Source: Halocaridina rubra (Eukaryota > Arthropoda > Malacostraca > Decapoda > Atyidae). From it: a DNA stretch of 64,000 bases. The stretch lies in NCBI GenBank assembly GCA_037179515.1, contig JAXCGZ010015150.1, forward strand, positions 1-64,000. The letters run 5' to 3'. Of the stretch, positions 17,577 through 29,198 are shown piece after piece; within the stretch, counting starts at the first letter, position 1; each line of letters begins with the position of its first letter. Under the pieces are notes generated by a model. The model was not told the DNA's origin and made no database searches. It saw nothing but the letters and a program-made list of their open reading frames with translations. The position numbers and the translations under genes were made by a program.

Positions 17577-18600
17577 ACCAGGATGAGCAAAGAAAATTGC
17601 CCTCATCGGGTCTGGATAAGAAGAAAACAAATGAGTGTCAGAAAAGTGGTTAATGATATTCAGTACTTCAAAATGTAAGGTAATGAAAATGAGTACAAGT
17701 ACAAGCCCGCCCAAGCTTGACTACTCGGTGGCTGGAGTACAACTTCAAGAGACAGAAAATGAGAGAGATCTAGGAGTAAACATACTGGCAGATTTGTCTC
17801 CAGAAATACATATAAATGGCATAGTAAGGGCAGCATATGCTTTCTTATCAAATGTATGGGTAGCCTTCAGGCACATGGACAAGGAAATGTTCAGAAATAT
17901 TTATGCAACCTATGTGAGGCCAAAACGTGAATATGCAGCCCCCTTTTGGTATCCGCACTTGAAAAAGCACGTAGTTAAGCTTGAAAAGGTTCAAAGACAT
18001 GCCACGAAACTGTGCCAGAAATTCGCAATCTCAGTTATGATGAGAGGCTGAGGGAATTAGACTTACCATCACTCGAAGCTAGAAGATTGAGGGGGGGATA
18101 TGGTGACAGTCTTTAAATTCCTTCATGTTTATGATAGATTGGATAGTGATCGATATTTTGATATGGCTGGCTCTAGAACTAGAGGTCATAGTTTGAAGCT
18201 TAGTAAGAAAACTGTATGCAGGATGTAAGGAAGTACTTTTTCAGTGTAAGAGTAGTTGCTAATTGGAATTCGCTAAGCGAGGAGGTAGTTAATGCTATCT
18301 TAATCCATAGTTTTAAGGACAGGTATGATAAGGATCACTAAGTACAAAATAGAACCGATCAGGAGACGGGAAGATACGAGCTTTGGGCTCTTTCCCGTAA
18401 GCACAATTAGGTAAGCACACAAAAATGGGGAGTTGTGACTAGTAAGCTTTGAAGTGATAATAAGAGACGTGTAACGGCTACATCAGAATATTTGGTGCAA
18501 ATGTAGGCATAGGATAAGATCAGTAACTGTAGGAAGACTTGACTTCGAGCTGTCCTGGACAGTCCTAATTAAGTTTGTTACTGACAAAAATGGTCGTGAC
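17577..18600 (+). repeat. dispersed repeat D/E split by a LINE
   Basis: 17577-17624 matches the D part and 18423-18590 the E part (GTAGGCATAGGATAAGATC, GAGCTGTCCTGGACAGTCC) of the uninterrupted copy at 30941-31190. The LINE fragment at 17625-18417 lies exactly between them, so the LINE inserted into an older D/E copy. Confidence 0.7.
17625..18417 (+). pseudogene. LINE copy 2, reverse transcriptase C-terminal fragment
   Basis: This frame starts in the same reverse transcriptase as the copy at 12.9 kb, at the EKWLM segment, and continues through ENERDLGVNILADLSPEIHI and FRHMDKEMFRNIYATY. A frame break falls near 18010 and further breaks follow to about 18345. After the coding part come the conserved hairpin (18367-18397) and a CACAATTAGGTAAGCACAC tail. 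Compared with copy 1 it is shorter at the 5' end and in opposite orientation. The active-site motif is missing because of truncation. Confidence 0.88.
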
Positions 18601-19456
18601 TTTAGATTAAGAAAGTCAAACACATAACTATATAAATGAATAAGTAAATAAGTAAATAAATAAATAAATAAATAAATACCCAACATTCGATATAACACTT
18701 AGTGGTCTGTCAAATTCCATAGATAGCAATCAGGAAACTATGTGACAAATACAAGGATTTTTTATTGCAAATTCTTATCACATTCTGCCATTCAAGGTCA
18801 CAGAAACAAACAGCTAGAGAGGAAGTTTTATGCCCGACAGGAAGGGTTACTATTGGCATTTCGCAGAACTCTTTTACGTGTAAATAGGATAGCATATATA
18901 TGCTTGTTTTGAGGTCCTGAGCCTAAATAAAAAGATCTGTAAGTTTTGACCCTCAGAGCTCAGTAGGGTAGACAGTGCTAATGGAGCTGAATTGCAGGCA
19001 CTAAGGTGCCTTAAAAAAAAAAATACTTTGAGGCTGTTGAGTAATGTGGTGATCAAAACAAAAGTAATATGGAGATGAGTTTCTAAGTAGTGAAACTCCC
19101 TACCTAGAAACTTTGAAAAGATTCAGCACAGCCCCTCTTTCTCTCTCTCTTATCTTCCTCTCCTTACCTTCTTTATTATCCTCTTCTTCTGTCTGTAGCC
19201 TACGGGGTATCTTTGAGTGAAACAGGTTTTGTTTTCTTACATCCCTGTCCTTGCTAATCCTAGGATTTCAAGGCCATACTTGTGTTTGTGGTAATGAATC
19301 AGCTTGCATTTCTGAACATATAAGTAGCAGACCATAACACAGCATAATTAATATGTTATTTAGATGTAGTACTCTAGATATTCCTAATTTAACCATTTAT
19401 TCGTATTTGTACTTACTCTCTCTCTCCTTTGATATTAGATATATTGAAATGTGGTT
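18601..19456. other. no gene recognised
   Basis: Contains short AAAT repeats at about 18645-18677 and CT-rich sequence near 19135-19195. No coding or RNA feature is seen. Confidence 0.6.
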
Positions 19457-19640
19457 CCCATGACCGGGTGGTAATTCTCGCGGTTTTGATTCGTCAGGTC
19501 GTGGGTTCGAGACCCGCCAAGATCTGAAGTAAGAAAGGGCATTTACTCAGGGTAATTGTCACACTGCTAAAACCGAAGTCCTTCGCAAGTGGCAACTTCC
19601 TAGCCCTTCATAGAAAAGGGAATCAGTGATTTTAAGGCCA
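19457..19640 (+). mobile_element. SINE-B copy 2 (tRNA-derived)
   Basis: Head near 19457 with a B box GGGTTCGAGACCC, then the family body: GGGCATTTACTCAGGGTAATTG, GTCCTTCGCAAGTGGCAAC, TAGAAAAGGGAATCAGTGA. The A-box region is more diverged than in the 23.3-kb copy. Confidence 0.85.
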
Positions 19641-19686
19641 TTCATAAAAAATGAAGCACAGAGGTACTGTGTGACAGTTGTTGTTG

Positions 19687-19860
19687 TTCTTTGCGGTTTT
19701 ATGAGTCACTATTAATCCGCATTATGGGAATGGACACAGACAGTTGGAGCCAGGGAATTAAGGCTGGTTGCCTTCCCTAACACCCCGTGGTGGGCCCAAT
19801 TGCGAGTCTGTCAATTATCGAGTCGAGTGCTCTAACCACTGCCCTACAGTTGTTCCACAT
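19687..19860 (-). mobile_element. SINE-C copy (tRNA-derived)
   Basis: On the minus strand the head (near 19855) has GGGCAGTGGTTAGAGCACTCG, like a tRNA D-arm. The family body follows: GGGAAGGCAACCAGCCTTAATTCCC, CCAACTGTCTGTGTCC and a CATAAAACCG end. Related copies cluster at 50.3-56.0 kb. It directly adjoins the 3' end of the RTE element. Confidence 0.75.
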
Positions 19861-19865
19861 ACTGC

Positions 19866-22800
19866 ATTACAGTCTTCTTCTTCTTCGTCTACATCTTTTT
19901 CCACTTTTATGTGGGGTCGATGTTTCTGGCCAGTGTTCTCCATATGTTCCTGTCCCATACCTCATCACCCAACAAACCTTTAGACCTCAGGTCGTCATTG
20001 ATGCAATCCATCCACCTACAGTTTGGTCTCCCCCTCCCTCTCCTACCCTGTATATCCATTTCCATCACCCTCCTCCCAACATACTGTTCATCCCTCCTAA
20101 CGACATGACCATACCATCTTAGTCTACTTTCTTGTATCTTATCTGATATTTCTCTACCTTTTGAGGTACCTCTAATTACTTCGTTTCTGATCTTATCACT
20201 TCTTGTCACCCCACACATCCATCTCAACATCCTCATCTCTGTCACATCCAGTTTTTTCTCTTGTGTCTTCTTTGTTACCCATGTCTCTGCTCCATACATC
20301 ATCGCAGGTCTCACAACTGTCTTATGCACTTTACCCCTCAAATTAATCCCTATTCTCCTGTCGCACAGCACCCCAGACACTTTCTTCCAGTTCTTCCATC
20401 CCGCTTGTATTCTGTGGGTTATTTCTGACTCTAGGTCACCATCCTCTGCTACTGTTGATCCCAAATACTTGAACTTTTCAACTCTTTTCAACATCTCCCC
20501 CTGCAAATTGACCTCCCCATCCTTATCATCTCTCAACCTCAAGTACTCTGTCTTCTTCCTACTGATTCTCAGTCCTCTATCCTCCATCACTCTTCTCCAC
20601 TCCTCAAACTTCTCCTCCACTACCTCTCGTCTGTTGCTACACAGTACAATGTCATCTGCAAAGAGTATACACCATGGTGACTGATCTCTAATACCCTGGG
20701 TTACTACATTCAAGACCAGATCAAATAGATATGGACTCAAAGCAGATCCTTGATGCAGACCAACATTTACTGAGAGACTTTTCGTCAAGCCCACACTGCT
20801 CTTAACATTTGCCTTTGCCCTCTCATACATATCTTTTATGATTCTTACATATTTCTCGGGGACTCCCTTTTCTCTAATACACCTCGACACCTCTTGACGT
20901 GGTACTCGATCATATGCCTTTTCCAGGTCAATAAAGACCGTATACAGTCCTTTCTGTTTCTCCCGATGCTTTTCCATCATGTCTCAAGGCAAATATGGCA
21001 TCCACTGTCCCTCTTCCAGGCATGAAGCAAAATTGTTCATCCCCAATTGTCGTTACCTCTCTGAGTCTCCTCTCTATGATCTTCTCCCATATCTTCATAG
21101 TATGACTTAAGAACTTTATACCTCTATAGTTTCCACACTCCTGAATGTCTCCCTTCCCTTTATAGATTGGGATGATTAGGCATCCTCTCCACTCCTCTGG
21201 CATCTTTTCCTGACTAAAGATCTTTTGGATTAAGTCCCACAAGATATCTATGCCTTCCTCTCCAAGGCCCTGCTGTCTTTCCATTTTTCGTTTTCCTTAC
21301 TGCCCGCTCTACCTCTCTTCTAGCCACTGTTGTTGTAACTGCTTCATTTGGAAGTCCATCTTCAAATACTGCTCTTGGGTTCTCTTCATTTAGTAATCCT
21401 TCAAAATAAGTTTTCCATCTGCTTTTTATTTCATCCTCTTCTGCTAGAACTACTCCATAGTTATCCTTTATTTGTCTTACTTGGGTCAAGTCCTTGGTTG
21501 CAGCATCTAGGGCCTTGGCAATTCGCCATATTTTCTTCTCTCCTTCTGGTGTTTCCAGTTCTTCATAGACTTCATTCAATGTGTCTGCCTTTGTTTTTGC
21601 TACTGCTCTCCTTGCCTCCTTCTTTGCCTGCTTTTACTCTTCTTTATCCTGCTCCAGTCCTGATAAATCTGCCTTTTTCTTAGCTTCTTTCTTGTTCTTC
21701 ACCTATTCTTGCACTTCCTCATTCCACCACCATGACTCTTTATCATTTGGGGGTTTCCTTCCTGATGACTTTCCAAGTACCTCCTCACCAATCCTCAAAA
21801 TCACCTTACTATACTCTGTCCACCATTCTTGTACATCCTCATGCAACCTTATCGTTTCCAACACTCTTCCCTTAAACATAGCTCTCAGCTCTGCATCTTT
21901 CAATCTCCACCACTTTATCTTTGGGTCCATCCTCGGCTTCTTACTTTTCTTACATTTCCTGATCCTGCAATCAGTTACTACTATCCTATGTTGTACTGCT
22001 ACATTCTCCTCATTTATTACTTTACAGTTGCTAATCTCCTTCAGATGGTCTTTCCTACACAACAATAAATCTATCTGGCTCTCCCTCCCACCACTACTGT
22101 ATGTAATCAATCTGTTTTCCTTTTTCTCAAAGAATATGTTTACCAATGCCAGATCAAATGCCACTGCAAAATCAATCACTCTCTCTCCCCACCTCATTTC
22201 TCTCGCCCACCCCTCATCCCCCATGAACTCTACCTATCCCAGCCCTCCCAATTCCCAAGTGGCCATTTAAATCTCCTCCCAAAATTACCCTCTCCCTTAC
22301 AGGAATTGTTCTAAGCTCCTGGTCCATCTCCTCCCAAAATACATCCTTCTCCTGCAATGTACAACCAGTTTGTGGGGCAGAGGCACATATCACATTGACT
22401 ACCGTTTCTCCCAGCCCCAGCTTTAAACTTATAATTCTGTCACTCTTTCTATTCACACAAGTAAGCTTTCCTTCAGGTCTTTGGATAGTATTATTCCTAC
22501 ACCATTTCTCCCTTCTTCATTTGCTCCACTATAGAACAATTTGCAACCCTCACCCAGTTCCCTCGCTTTATTTCCTTTCCACCTGGTCTCCTGCACACAC
22601 AGCACTCCAGTTCTCCTCCTCTCCATCAGGTCCACCAATTCTCGCCCCTTCCCAGTCATCGTCCCCACATTAAGAGTGCCCACCCGCAGCACCTCATCTG
22701 ACACTCTCCCTCGAGCTTGCCTCTTTAACCCAGCCCGCCCATGGCTGGGTAGCTCTTGCTGTCTTTCTGGAGGGGTCAGGTGAAGCCCCAACGCGTCGCC

Positions 22801-22990
22801 TACGGGGACGCCCTAGTATGGTGACTATTCTCGTTATCTGTACTGGCCATATTTTGGTTTTGGCAAAATTTTTATGGCCGGATGCCCTTCCTGCCGCCAA
22901 CCCTCTCCGATTACCCGGGCTTGGGACTGGCACCAAGCTGAGGCTGGCTTGCCCCTCAGTGGCTGGGTTACATGCTGCATGACAGTAAGA
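19866..22990 (-). mobile_element. RTE-type LINE, near full length
   Basis: About 3.1 kb on the minus strand. The head at about 22990 contains GGCAGGAAGGGCATCCGG, followed by an apurinic-type endonuclease and a reverse transcriptase. The 3' end is short, just after the stop, with a GAAGAAGAAGAA tail (19873-19885), typical of RTE elements. Several frameshifts make it non-autonomous. Confidence 0.85.
19907..22791 (-). pseudogene. RTE endonuclease-reverse transcriptase, frameshifted
   Basis: Domains in order on the minus strand. Endonuclease: LRVGTLNVGTMTGKG and VQETRW (22791-22453), GGDLNGHLG (22456-22214), then SQIDLLLCR and VAVQHRIVVTD (22224-21703). Linker: 21579-21214. Reverse transcriptase fingers: GCLIIPIYKGKGD and FMPGRGTVDAIF (21284-20928). 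Palm and C terminus: FIDLEKAYDRVPRQ, GLHQGSALSPYLF, the active site FADDIVLC and the terminal LRWYGHVVRRD block (20980-19907). Breaks lie near 22455, 22220, 21600-21700, 21270 and 20950. The endonuclease nicks target DNA and the reverse transcriptase copies the RNA there. In databases such proteins are often mislabelled craniofacial development protein 2-like. Motifs are well kept, so inactivation is fairly recent or some breaks are sequence errors. Confidence 0.9.
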
Positions 22991-23295
22991 GAGTATAACT
23001 CAATCGTCTCTTCCTCCCTACTTTCATCACAGTGACAACACAAATACCATCAACTAATTTATTCCAACAACCAAAGATTACACCAGCCATAACCTGTCTC
23101 ATAAGTAGTGTCTATCGGAGTCTGTTTGTCAGTCTATATGTCTGCTTGTTGGATATCTACATTAGCCTAATTTTACTGCATAATAACAACTGGATCTTGC
23201 AATATTTACCAGGAAAAGTATACAATATAAATAATAGTTTTATATTCTTATTTACCTTATCTTATTATGACTCAACTGTTATTCAACCTGGTTTA

Positions 23296-23344
<49 letters not shown>
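22991..23344. other. no gene recognised
   Basis: Unique AT-rich sequence ending in a (TTA)n tract at about 23298-23345. Confidence 0.6.
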
Positions 23345-23347
<3 letters not shown>

Positions 23348-23528
23348 CCGTGGCTCAAGCGGTAGCGTCTGTGACTCTGAGGTGTCAGGTCGAGGGTTCG
23401 CGCCCCGCATGGTCTGAGGCTAGCAAGGGCATGCACTCAGAGTAACGATCACATCTGCCAAAACAAGTCCTTCGCAAGAAGGCAACCGTCCTAGCCCTTG
23501 GTAGAAAAGGGAGTCCGTGACGTAAAAC

Positions 23529-23608
<80 letters not shown>

Positions 23609-23619
23609 TTATCATTATT

Positions 23620-23650
<31 letters not shown>

Positions 23651-23653
23651 TTA

Positions 23654-23685
<32 letters not shown>
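23345..23685 (+). mobile_element. SINE-B copy 3 with (TTA)n tail
   Basis: The best-preserved SINE-B head: A box TGGCTCAAGCGGTAGCG and B box GGGTTCGCGCCCC. The body has GGGCATGCACTCAGAGTAACG, GTCCTTCGCAAGAAGGC and AAAAGGGAGTCCGTGACGTAAAA. A (TTA)n tail of about 155 bp (23530-23685) follows and leads directly into the gypsy 5' LTR. The head resembles a leucine or serine tRNA. Confidence 0.9.
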
Positions 23686-23687
23686 TG

Positions 23688-23941
23688 TGAGAGTTGAGGT
23701 ATAATTATTTGTTATTGTTTCTTCTTATGTATTTTGATTGCTTTCTTTTTAGTATTTATTTCCTTTTAAATAGAGTTTAATTCTCCTGTTTTGATATTCT
23801 TGTGCTTATACTTGATTCGTCTAATGTTGATGCTCGGATGAGTGGCTTGTTTTGTTTATACTAGCTTCAAGAATAATGCCCTAGTTTTATTATCTATGTT
23901 ATTTGACCCTAGCGTAAAATTAATAGACTTAGAACCCAATA
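23688..23941 (+). repeat. gypsy 5' LTR
   Basis: Begins TGAGAGTTGAGG and ends near GAACCCAATA; it pairs with 28310-28564. TTTTTGGCGACGAGCTGAC follows directly, in the position of a primer-binding site; this GGCGACGAG start is common in arthropod gypsy elements. Confidence 0.88.
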
Positions 23942-24202
23942 TTTTTGGCGACGAGCTGACTCGCTTGAATCTCAATGCTTTGAAGCTGTTTTTGACCGAT
24001 TATGACCACCAATTTTCAGGAGATAAGTGTGATTTCTAAAGCCTATGCTAGGCTGTCGGTAGGTTGAAACCGGCAAGTTTTTGATAGGCTATCCTATGCT
24101 GCCTATTGCTCCTGTTAGTCTAGTAGGCCTACGTGGATTAAGGTTATGCAGATTGGCTTTTGTTGTTTTTGAAAAATACTTCATCAGTTACTTAGGCTAG
24201 GC

Positions 24203-25090
24203 ATGGCTAGCACCAATGCAAAAATTGAGCCTTTTTAATCCCAAACTAATGAACTTTGATGTGTGGATGTCCATGCTTGAGGCACATTTTGCCCACAGTG
24301 GTATAAGTGAAAGTGCTAAAAAGAAAAATTGCTTGCTTATTTCACTAGAAAGTGAAGTATATAGCACTCTAGCTAGTCTGTGTGCCCCAGATATGCCTCA
24401 ACTTAAGAATTTTTCTGATTTAGTAGAGATTTTGGAAGGTCATTTTATTGTCAAGCCTTCTTATCACAGATGATTAATACAATTTCAGCAAAGAAACAAG
24501 ACTCCTGGTGAAAATCTGCATAATCTTTATGCTGATCTTAAAGCACTTGCCAAAGACTGTAATTTTGGCAATAAATTTGATGCTTGGTGTGCGATCAATT
24601 GTTTATGGCTATTGAATCGGGAGTATATTTTCCTAATTTAGCAGCAAAATATCTAAACTTGCAAACTATGACTTCTTCTGCCACATTAGATAGAATGTTA
24701 AATTTTGAAAAAGCTTTTTGTGGTGAAAAACTTCCTACTCAAGTGAATGCTGTGAATATTAATTCAAATAGGCCTACACCTATCCGTAATGGTGGAAAAG
24801 AGGAAAGTTGCCGACATTGTGGTTACCCCGACTGTAGTGAGGATTGTCACTTTTGTCATCTTTCTTGTTCAGTGTGTAACAAAAAAGGACACTTGAAAAA
24901 AGTTTGTCATTTTAATAAGGAAGTTTCCCAGGATTCTAAGTTTTCCCAGAGTTCCGAGAACCAAAAGTATGGTGACGGAAAAAACAACCATACCACTTTG
25001 TCAGAAAATACAGAAATGGTAAGAAAAAAGCTAATGCAGTTTTTGAAAAAACCCTACTTGAGGAAGATATTGATTGTAATCAGTTATTAA
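24203..25090 (+). pseudogene. gypsy gag, frameshifted
   Basis: The likely start is the ATG at 24203 (MASTNAKIEPF). An extra base in the T run just after it breaks the frame, which resumes as NFDVWMSMLEAHFAHSG. A second break lies after IVKPSYH near 24470. The C-terminal part encodes nucleocapsid-type zinc knuckles, including a canonical CCHC (CSVCNKKGHLKKVC) at about 24866-24907. Gag would form the particle that packages the element RNA. The protein is broken in at least two places. Confidence 0.85.
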
Positions 25091-25099
25091 GTTTAAATG

Positions 25100-28000
25100 A
25101 ATCTGCTCTAGTAGGAAAAGAAAACAGGATTTTGAGTGTAGAAAATAGCCCTACTGTAATAACCAAGATTAATTTACACTTAAATGGTAAAGAACTTCCA
25201 TATGAAGTTGATAGTGGTGCTGGAGTTTTTACTTTAGGTTGCAAGTGGTTTCAATGCTTAGATTTGCCTATGCAGAATTGTAATAAAAAACTAAAAGCTT
25301 ATGGAAACAGTAATGTTAATGTCATGGGTAAAGTTTATGTGAATGTTCTTTATAATGATTTCAGTATAAGACATGGATTTTATGTTGTTGACAATTATAA
25401 CCCCAACTTGTGTGGTAGGGATTTAATGTTTTAGATTGGAATTGCTTTGACAGGTATTGTTAATTGTGAAAATAAATAATAAACAGTGTAATGGATGCTA
25501 GAGCTCAGCTAGATAAATTTTCAGCTGATTCAAAATTGCCAATTACGAGCATAGTAGCTAAGGTTAATCTTAAAGGTAATGCAGTACCAAAATTTCAGAA
25601 GGCATTATAAGAAATTAGTAGAGGGTACTTTAGATAAATTGGTTTCTGATGATATTATAGAGCCAGTAAGTTTTCATGATTGGGCGGCTCCCATTGTTCC
25701 AGTATTAAAAGCAGATAAGAAATCGATGAGGATTTGTGGAGATTTTAAAGAGTTAAATCAAAACATTGCTTGTGATAAATATCCACTTCCAAGGGTAGAT
25801 GAGATTCTATCAGTAGTTGGCATGAGTAAAATATTTTCTAAAATTGATCCTGAAAATGCATACTTGCAATTACCAGTTGATGATGAAAGCCAAAAGTTTC
25901 TTGTAATAAATACTTATAAAGGCCTTTTTGAATATAAAAGACTTCCTTTTGAGTTGGCATCATCACGAGCTATCTTTCAAAGATGTATTTTTCAGATTTT
26001 GATGAAAATTGATGGTATTGTAGCCTTTTTAGATGATATTCTTGTTGGAAGACAAACACAAAAAGAGCATGATGAAAGTCTAGACAGAGTTTTGAGGGAA
26101 TTACAAAAGCACAATGTAGCTATAAATAAAAAGAAAACTGTTTTGAATACTGATTCTCTTGAGTATTTAGGCTATGTCATTTCTGGTGATGGAATTAAAC
26201 CATCACCCAAAAATCTTGAAGCTATTTTGGAAGCACCCCCACCAAAGTCTGTCTGTGATGTACAATCCTTTTTGGATATGGTTACTTATTATAGTAGAAT
26301 TGTAAAGGATTTTTCTAGTACTTTGTCTCCCTTATATGATTTGTTGAAGAAAAGTGCCAAATTTAAATGGTCATCTGTAGAAGCTAATGCTTTCAGTAAG
26401 GTCAAAGCAGAGTTATCCAAGTCAAAATTTCTTGATAATTTTGATGGATATCATCCAGTAATTGTAGAAGTAGATGCATCTCCAGTGGGAGTTGGCTGTG
26501 TTTTGATGCAGGAAATGCATGGTATCGAAAAACCAGTCTATTTTGCTAGTAAAAAGTTATCATCTGCAGAATAAACTACTCCCAGTTAGACAAGGAAGCT
26601 CTGGCTCCGGTCTATGCTGTAAGAAAATTTAAATATATTTTATTGGGTCGTAGATTTATTCTTAGAACTGATCACAAACCATTACTTGGATTGTTTGGTA
26701 GAACCAAACAGATTCCTGTAAATGCAAACGCTAGAGTGCAGCAATGGGCCTTACTTTTGTCACAGTATGATTATGACTTAAATTTTAAAGCAGGAAAAGA
26801 TAATGTTGTCGCGAATGCACTCAGTCAGTTGCCAGTGCTGGATTCTTGTACCCCTAATGAATATGTTCATGTTATAGAAGATTTGAGTAAACAAGACATT
26901 TCTTTTGAAAATGTTAAGGTTTTGACTAGAAGTGACCCAGTTTTAAGTAAGGTTTTTCAATGTGTGAAATTGGGTTGGATAAATGACCTTATCTGATTAC
27001 TCTGTTTTCAAATCAGATTTAAGCATTTCTGATGATGTTCTTTTGTATCGGAACCTTGTAATTATACCTGCTGATATGAGCATCGCAGTACTAGAACAGC
27101 TACATGTAGGTCATAATGGTATCAGTGCTTTGAAAGCAGAAGCACATAATTGGATTTGGTGGCCCAAATTGGACCAGGACATTTCAGAAATAACTAACTC
27201 TTGTGAACTTTGTTTTAAAAATTTTCAGGTTCCACAGTAAGCGGTACTATCCTGGCCAGAAACTGGGAAACCTTGGTGTAGGTTACATATAGACTACACT
27301 GGTCCAATTGGTGACTCTTATTTTTTTATAATTGTAGAGTCCCACACAAAATTTTTGGATGTTCATGTTACTAGATCTACCACATCAGCAGTAACTAATG
27401 CTAAGTTAAGGCAGAGTTTTTGTAATTTTGGATTGCCAGAAATAATTGATTCTGATAAACCCCTTATTTTGTGCCTGAAGACATGAAGTTTTTCCTGAGG
27501 AAGAATGGCATTAAAAACATTACACCTACTTCTTATAATCCTTCTTCTAACGGCTTAGCCGAAAGGCCAGTAATAGCTTTCAAAGATGGTCATAGTAAAT
27601 TTACTGATGGGACTATTAATACCAGAGTATGTAGGTTTTTGTATAATCATAGAAGAGCTGTACATTCCTCCACGGGGAAGGCTCCAGCTGATATGATGTT
27701 TTACCGTAACTTTCGGGGAACTGTAGAAAAAATTAAACCTCAAGGAAAAAGCGAGAAGGCACATCAGAAGAATGTAAATTTGATGAATCACAATATAATG
27801 TAGATGATGCAGATTTTGTTAAAAATTATGGTCAAGGTAAACCTTGGTTAGAAGGTAAAATCTTAGTAGTACTTGGTGTTCGTAACTACAAAGTACAACT
27901 TAAAAATTTTGGCAATATAGTCTGGAAAAGACATTCCGACCAACTTATGCGTAGATTTACTCCTAGTGTAGAAGAATGCCCAGTGATAATCAGAATTATG

Positions 28001-28212
28001 GTGGTACTTGTAAGCCAATTTTGCCTTCTATTCCAACTAGTTTTACATCAAATTCTGATGTGATTAATGAACCAGAGAGCAATGTTATAAATCCTAACAG
28101 CATAGTTGAGAGTTCTGATAACTCCATGTATGCTCCCATGACAGTGCCAGAGCCAGTACCCCTTTGTAGATCTGGTAAAACTATAAAACTGCCAGAGAGG
28201 GTAAATTTATGA
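25100..28212 (+). pseudogene. gypsy pol (PR-RT-RNaseH-IN), broken
   Basis: Protease with the aspartic motif DSGA at about 25210 (25132-25434). Reverse transcriptase at 25579-26574 with KYPLPRVDEIL, FSKIDPENAYLQLPVDDES and the active site FLDDILVG; the usual FGLAS is altered to FELAS. RNase H starts with EVDASPVGVGCVLMQ and, after a frameshift near 26570, continues with RTDHKPLLGLF. The integrase zinc-binding part (HVGHNG ... CELCFKNF) is at 27100-27240. The core follows in other frames with IDYTGPIGD and the late glutamate in NGLAER near 27556. Several stops and shifts make it non-functional. The Mag-clade assignment rests on motif style only. Confidence 0.88.
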
Positions 28213-28309
28213 AGTAGGTATATGTTCAAAGTTAACTGGTATTATAATTATAACCACTTGAATATTTTGAAACTAGAAGTTGATTTTTTTTCTATTGGAA
28301 AAGGAAATA

Positions 28310-28564
28310 TGGGAGTTGAGATATAATTATTTATTACTGTTTCTTATTATTTATTCTGTTTGCTTTCTTATAAGTATTAATTTCCCATTAAATACGGTTT
28401 AATTCTCTTGTTTTGATATTATTGTACTTATACTTTGATTCGTCTATTGTTGATGCCCGGATGAGTGGCTTGTTTTGTTTATACGAGCTTCAAGAATAAA
28501 GTCCCACTGTTATTATATATTTTATTTTACCCTAGCGTAATATTAATAGACTTAGGACCCAATG
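28310..28564 (+). repeat. gypsy 3' LTR
   Basis: Begins TGGGAGTTGAGA after the polypurine tract and ends near GGACCCAATG. It matches the 5' LTR along its whole length with scattered substitutions. Confidence 0.88.
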
Positions 28565-28587
28565 TTACTATTATTATTATTGTTCCG

Positions 28588-28773
28588 GTTTTACGTCAAG
28601 GACTCCCTTTTCTACCAAGGGCTAGGACGGTTGCCTTCTTGCGAAGGACTTGTTTTGGCAGATGTAATCGTTACCCTGAGTGCATGCCCTTGCTAACCTC
28701 AGATCGTGACGGGGCGCGAACCCTCGACCTGACGCCTCAGAGTCGCGGACACTACCGCTTGAGCCATGGCGAC

Positions 28774-28827
<54 letters not shown>
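28588..28827 (-). mobile_element. SINE-B copy 4 beside (TTA)n
   Basis: Minus-strand SINE-B with head at about 28773 (ATGGCTCAAGCGGTAGTG) and B box GGGTTCGCGCCCC; the body ends at the phrase TTACGTCAAGGACTCCC. (TTA)n flanks both ends (28566-28581 and 28774-28827). With copy 3 it brackets the gypsy element in opposite orientation. Confidence 0.88.
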
Positions 28828-28828
<1 letters not shown>

Positions 28829-28849
28829 GCAAAAGGAAATATTTGCTTT

Positions 28850-28947
28850 CCATTAGTAAGACCATTTCAAGAATTTCCTTCTTTCAAGTCGATTCTAGAA
28901 TAACAGTTCCTGGAATATTCGTTTTCCATTAGTATCACTGTCTTAAG

Positions 28948-28995
<48 letters not shown>

Positions 28996-29135
28996 GGATC
29001 CTGGAATGCCAGAGACTGATCAAGTATTGGCAGATCCCGAAATGTGTTTTGCATTTGCAAAATTATGTTAACCTACCTCTCTCGCTCTCAAATGGATGAT
29101 CTCGGAATGTGTTTTGCATTAGTAAGACAATTTCA

Positions 29136-29198
<63 letters not shown>

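Larger units (their letters stand above)
23688..28564 (+). mobile_element. Mag-like Ty3/gypsy retrotransposon with both LTRs
   Basis: A 4.9-kb element with LTRs of about 254 bp, gag, protease, reverse transcriptase, RNase H and integrase in the order of Ty3/gypsy elements. A polypurine tract GGAAAAGGAAATA sits just before the 3' LTR. The LTRs differ by eye at roughly one position in eight, so this is an old insertion. No clear target duplication is seen because both flanks are TTA repeats. Confidence 0.9.

Noticed and set aside
19787..22783. Plus-strand frames of up to 229 residues across the RTE element
   Set aside because: They are antisense shadows of the minus-strand reverse transcriptase and endonuclease, rich in Ser, Leu and Pro, with no domain.
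23346..23410. tRNA-Leu or tRNA-Ser gene
   Set aside because: Good A and B boxes but no acceptor pairing, and it is followed by a repeat body shared with three other loci; SINE-B.
23842..24039. 65-residue frame starting MACFVYTSFKN, with a second version at 28465
   Set aside because: Both lie in the two gypsy LTRs and diverge after a few codons; an LTR artefact, not a gene family.
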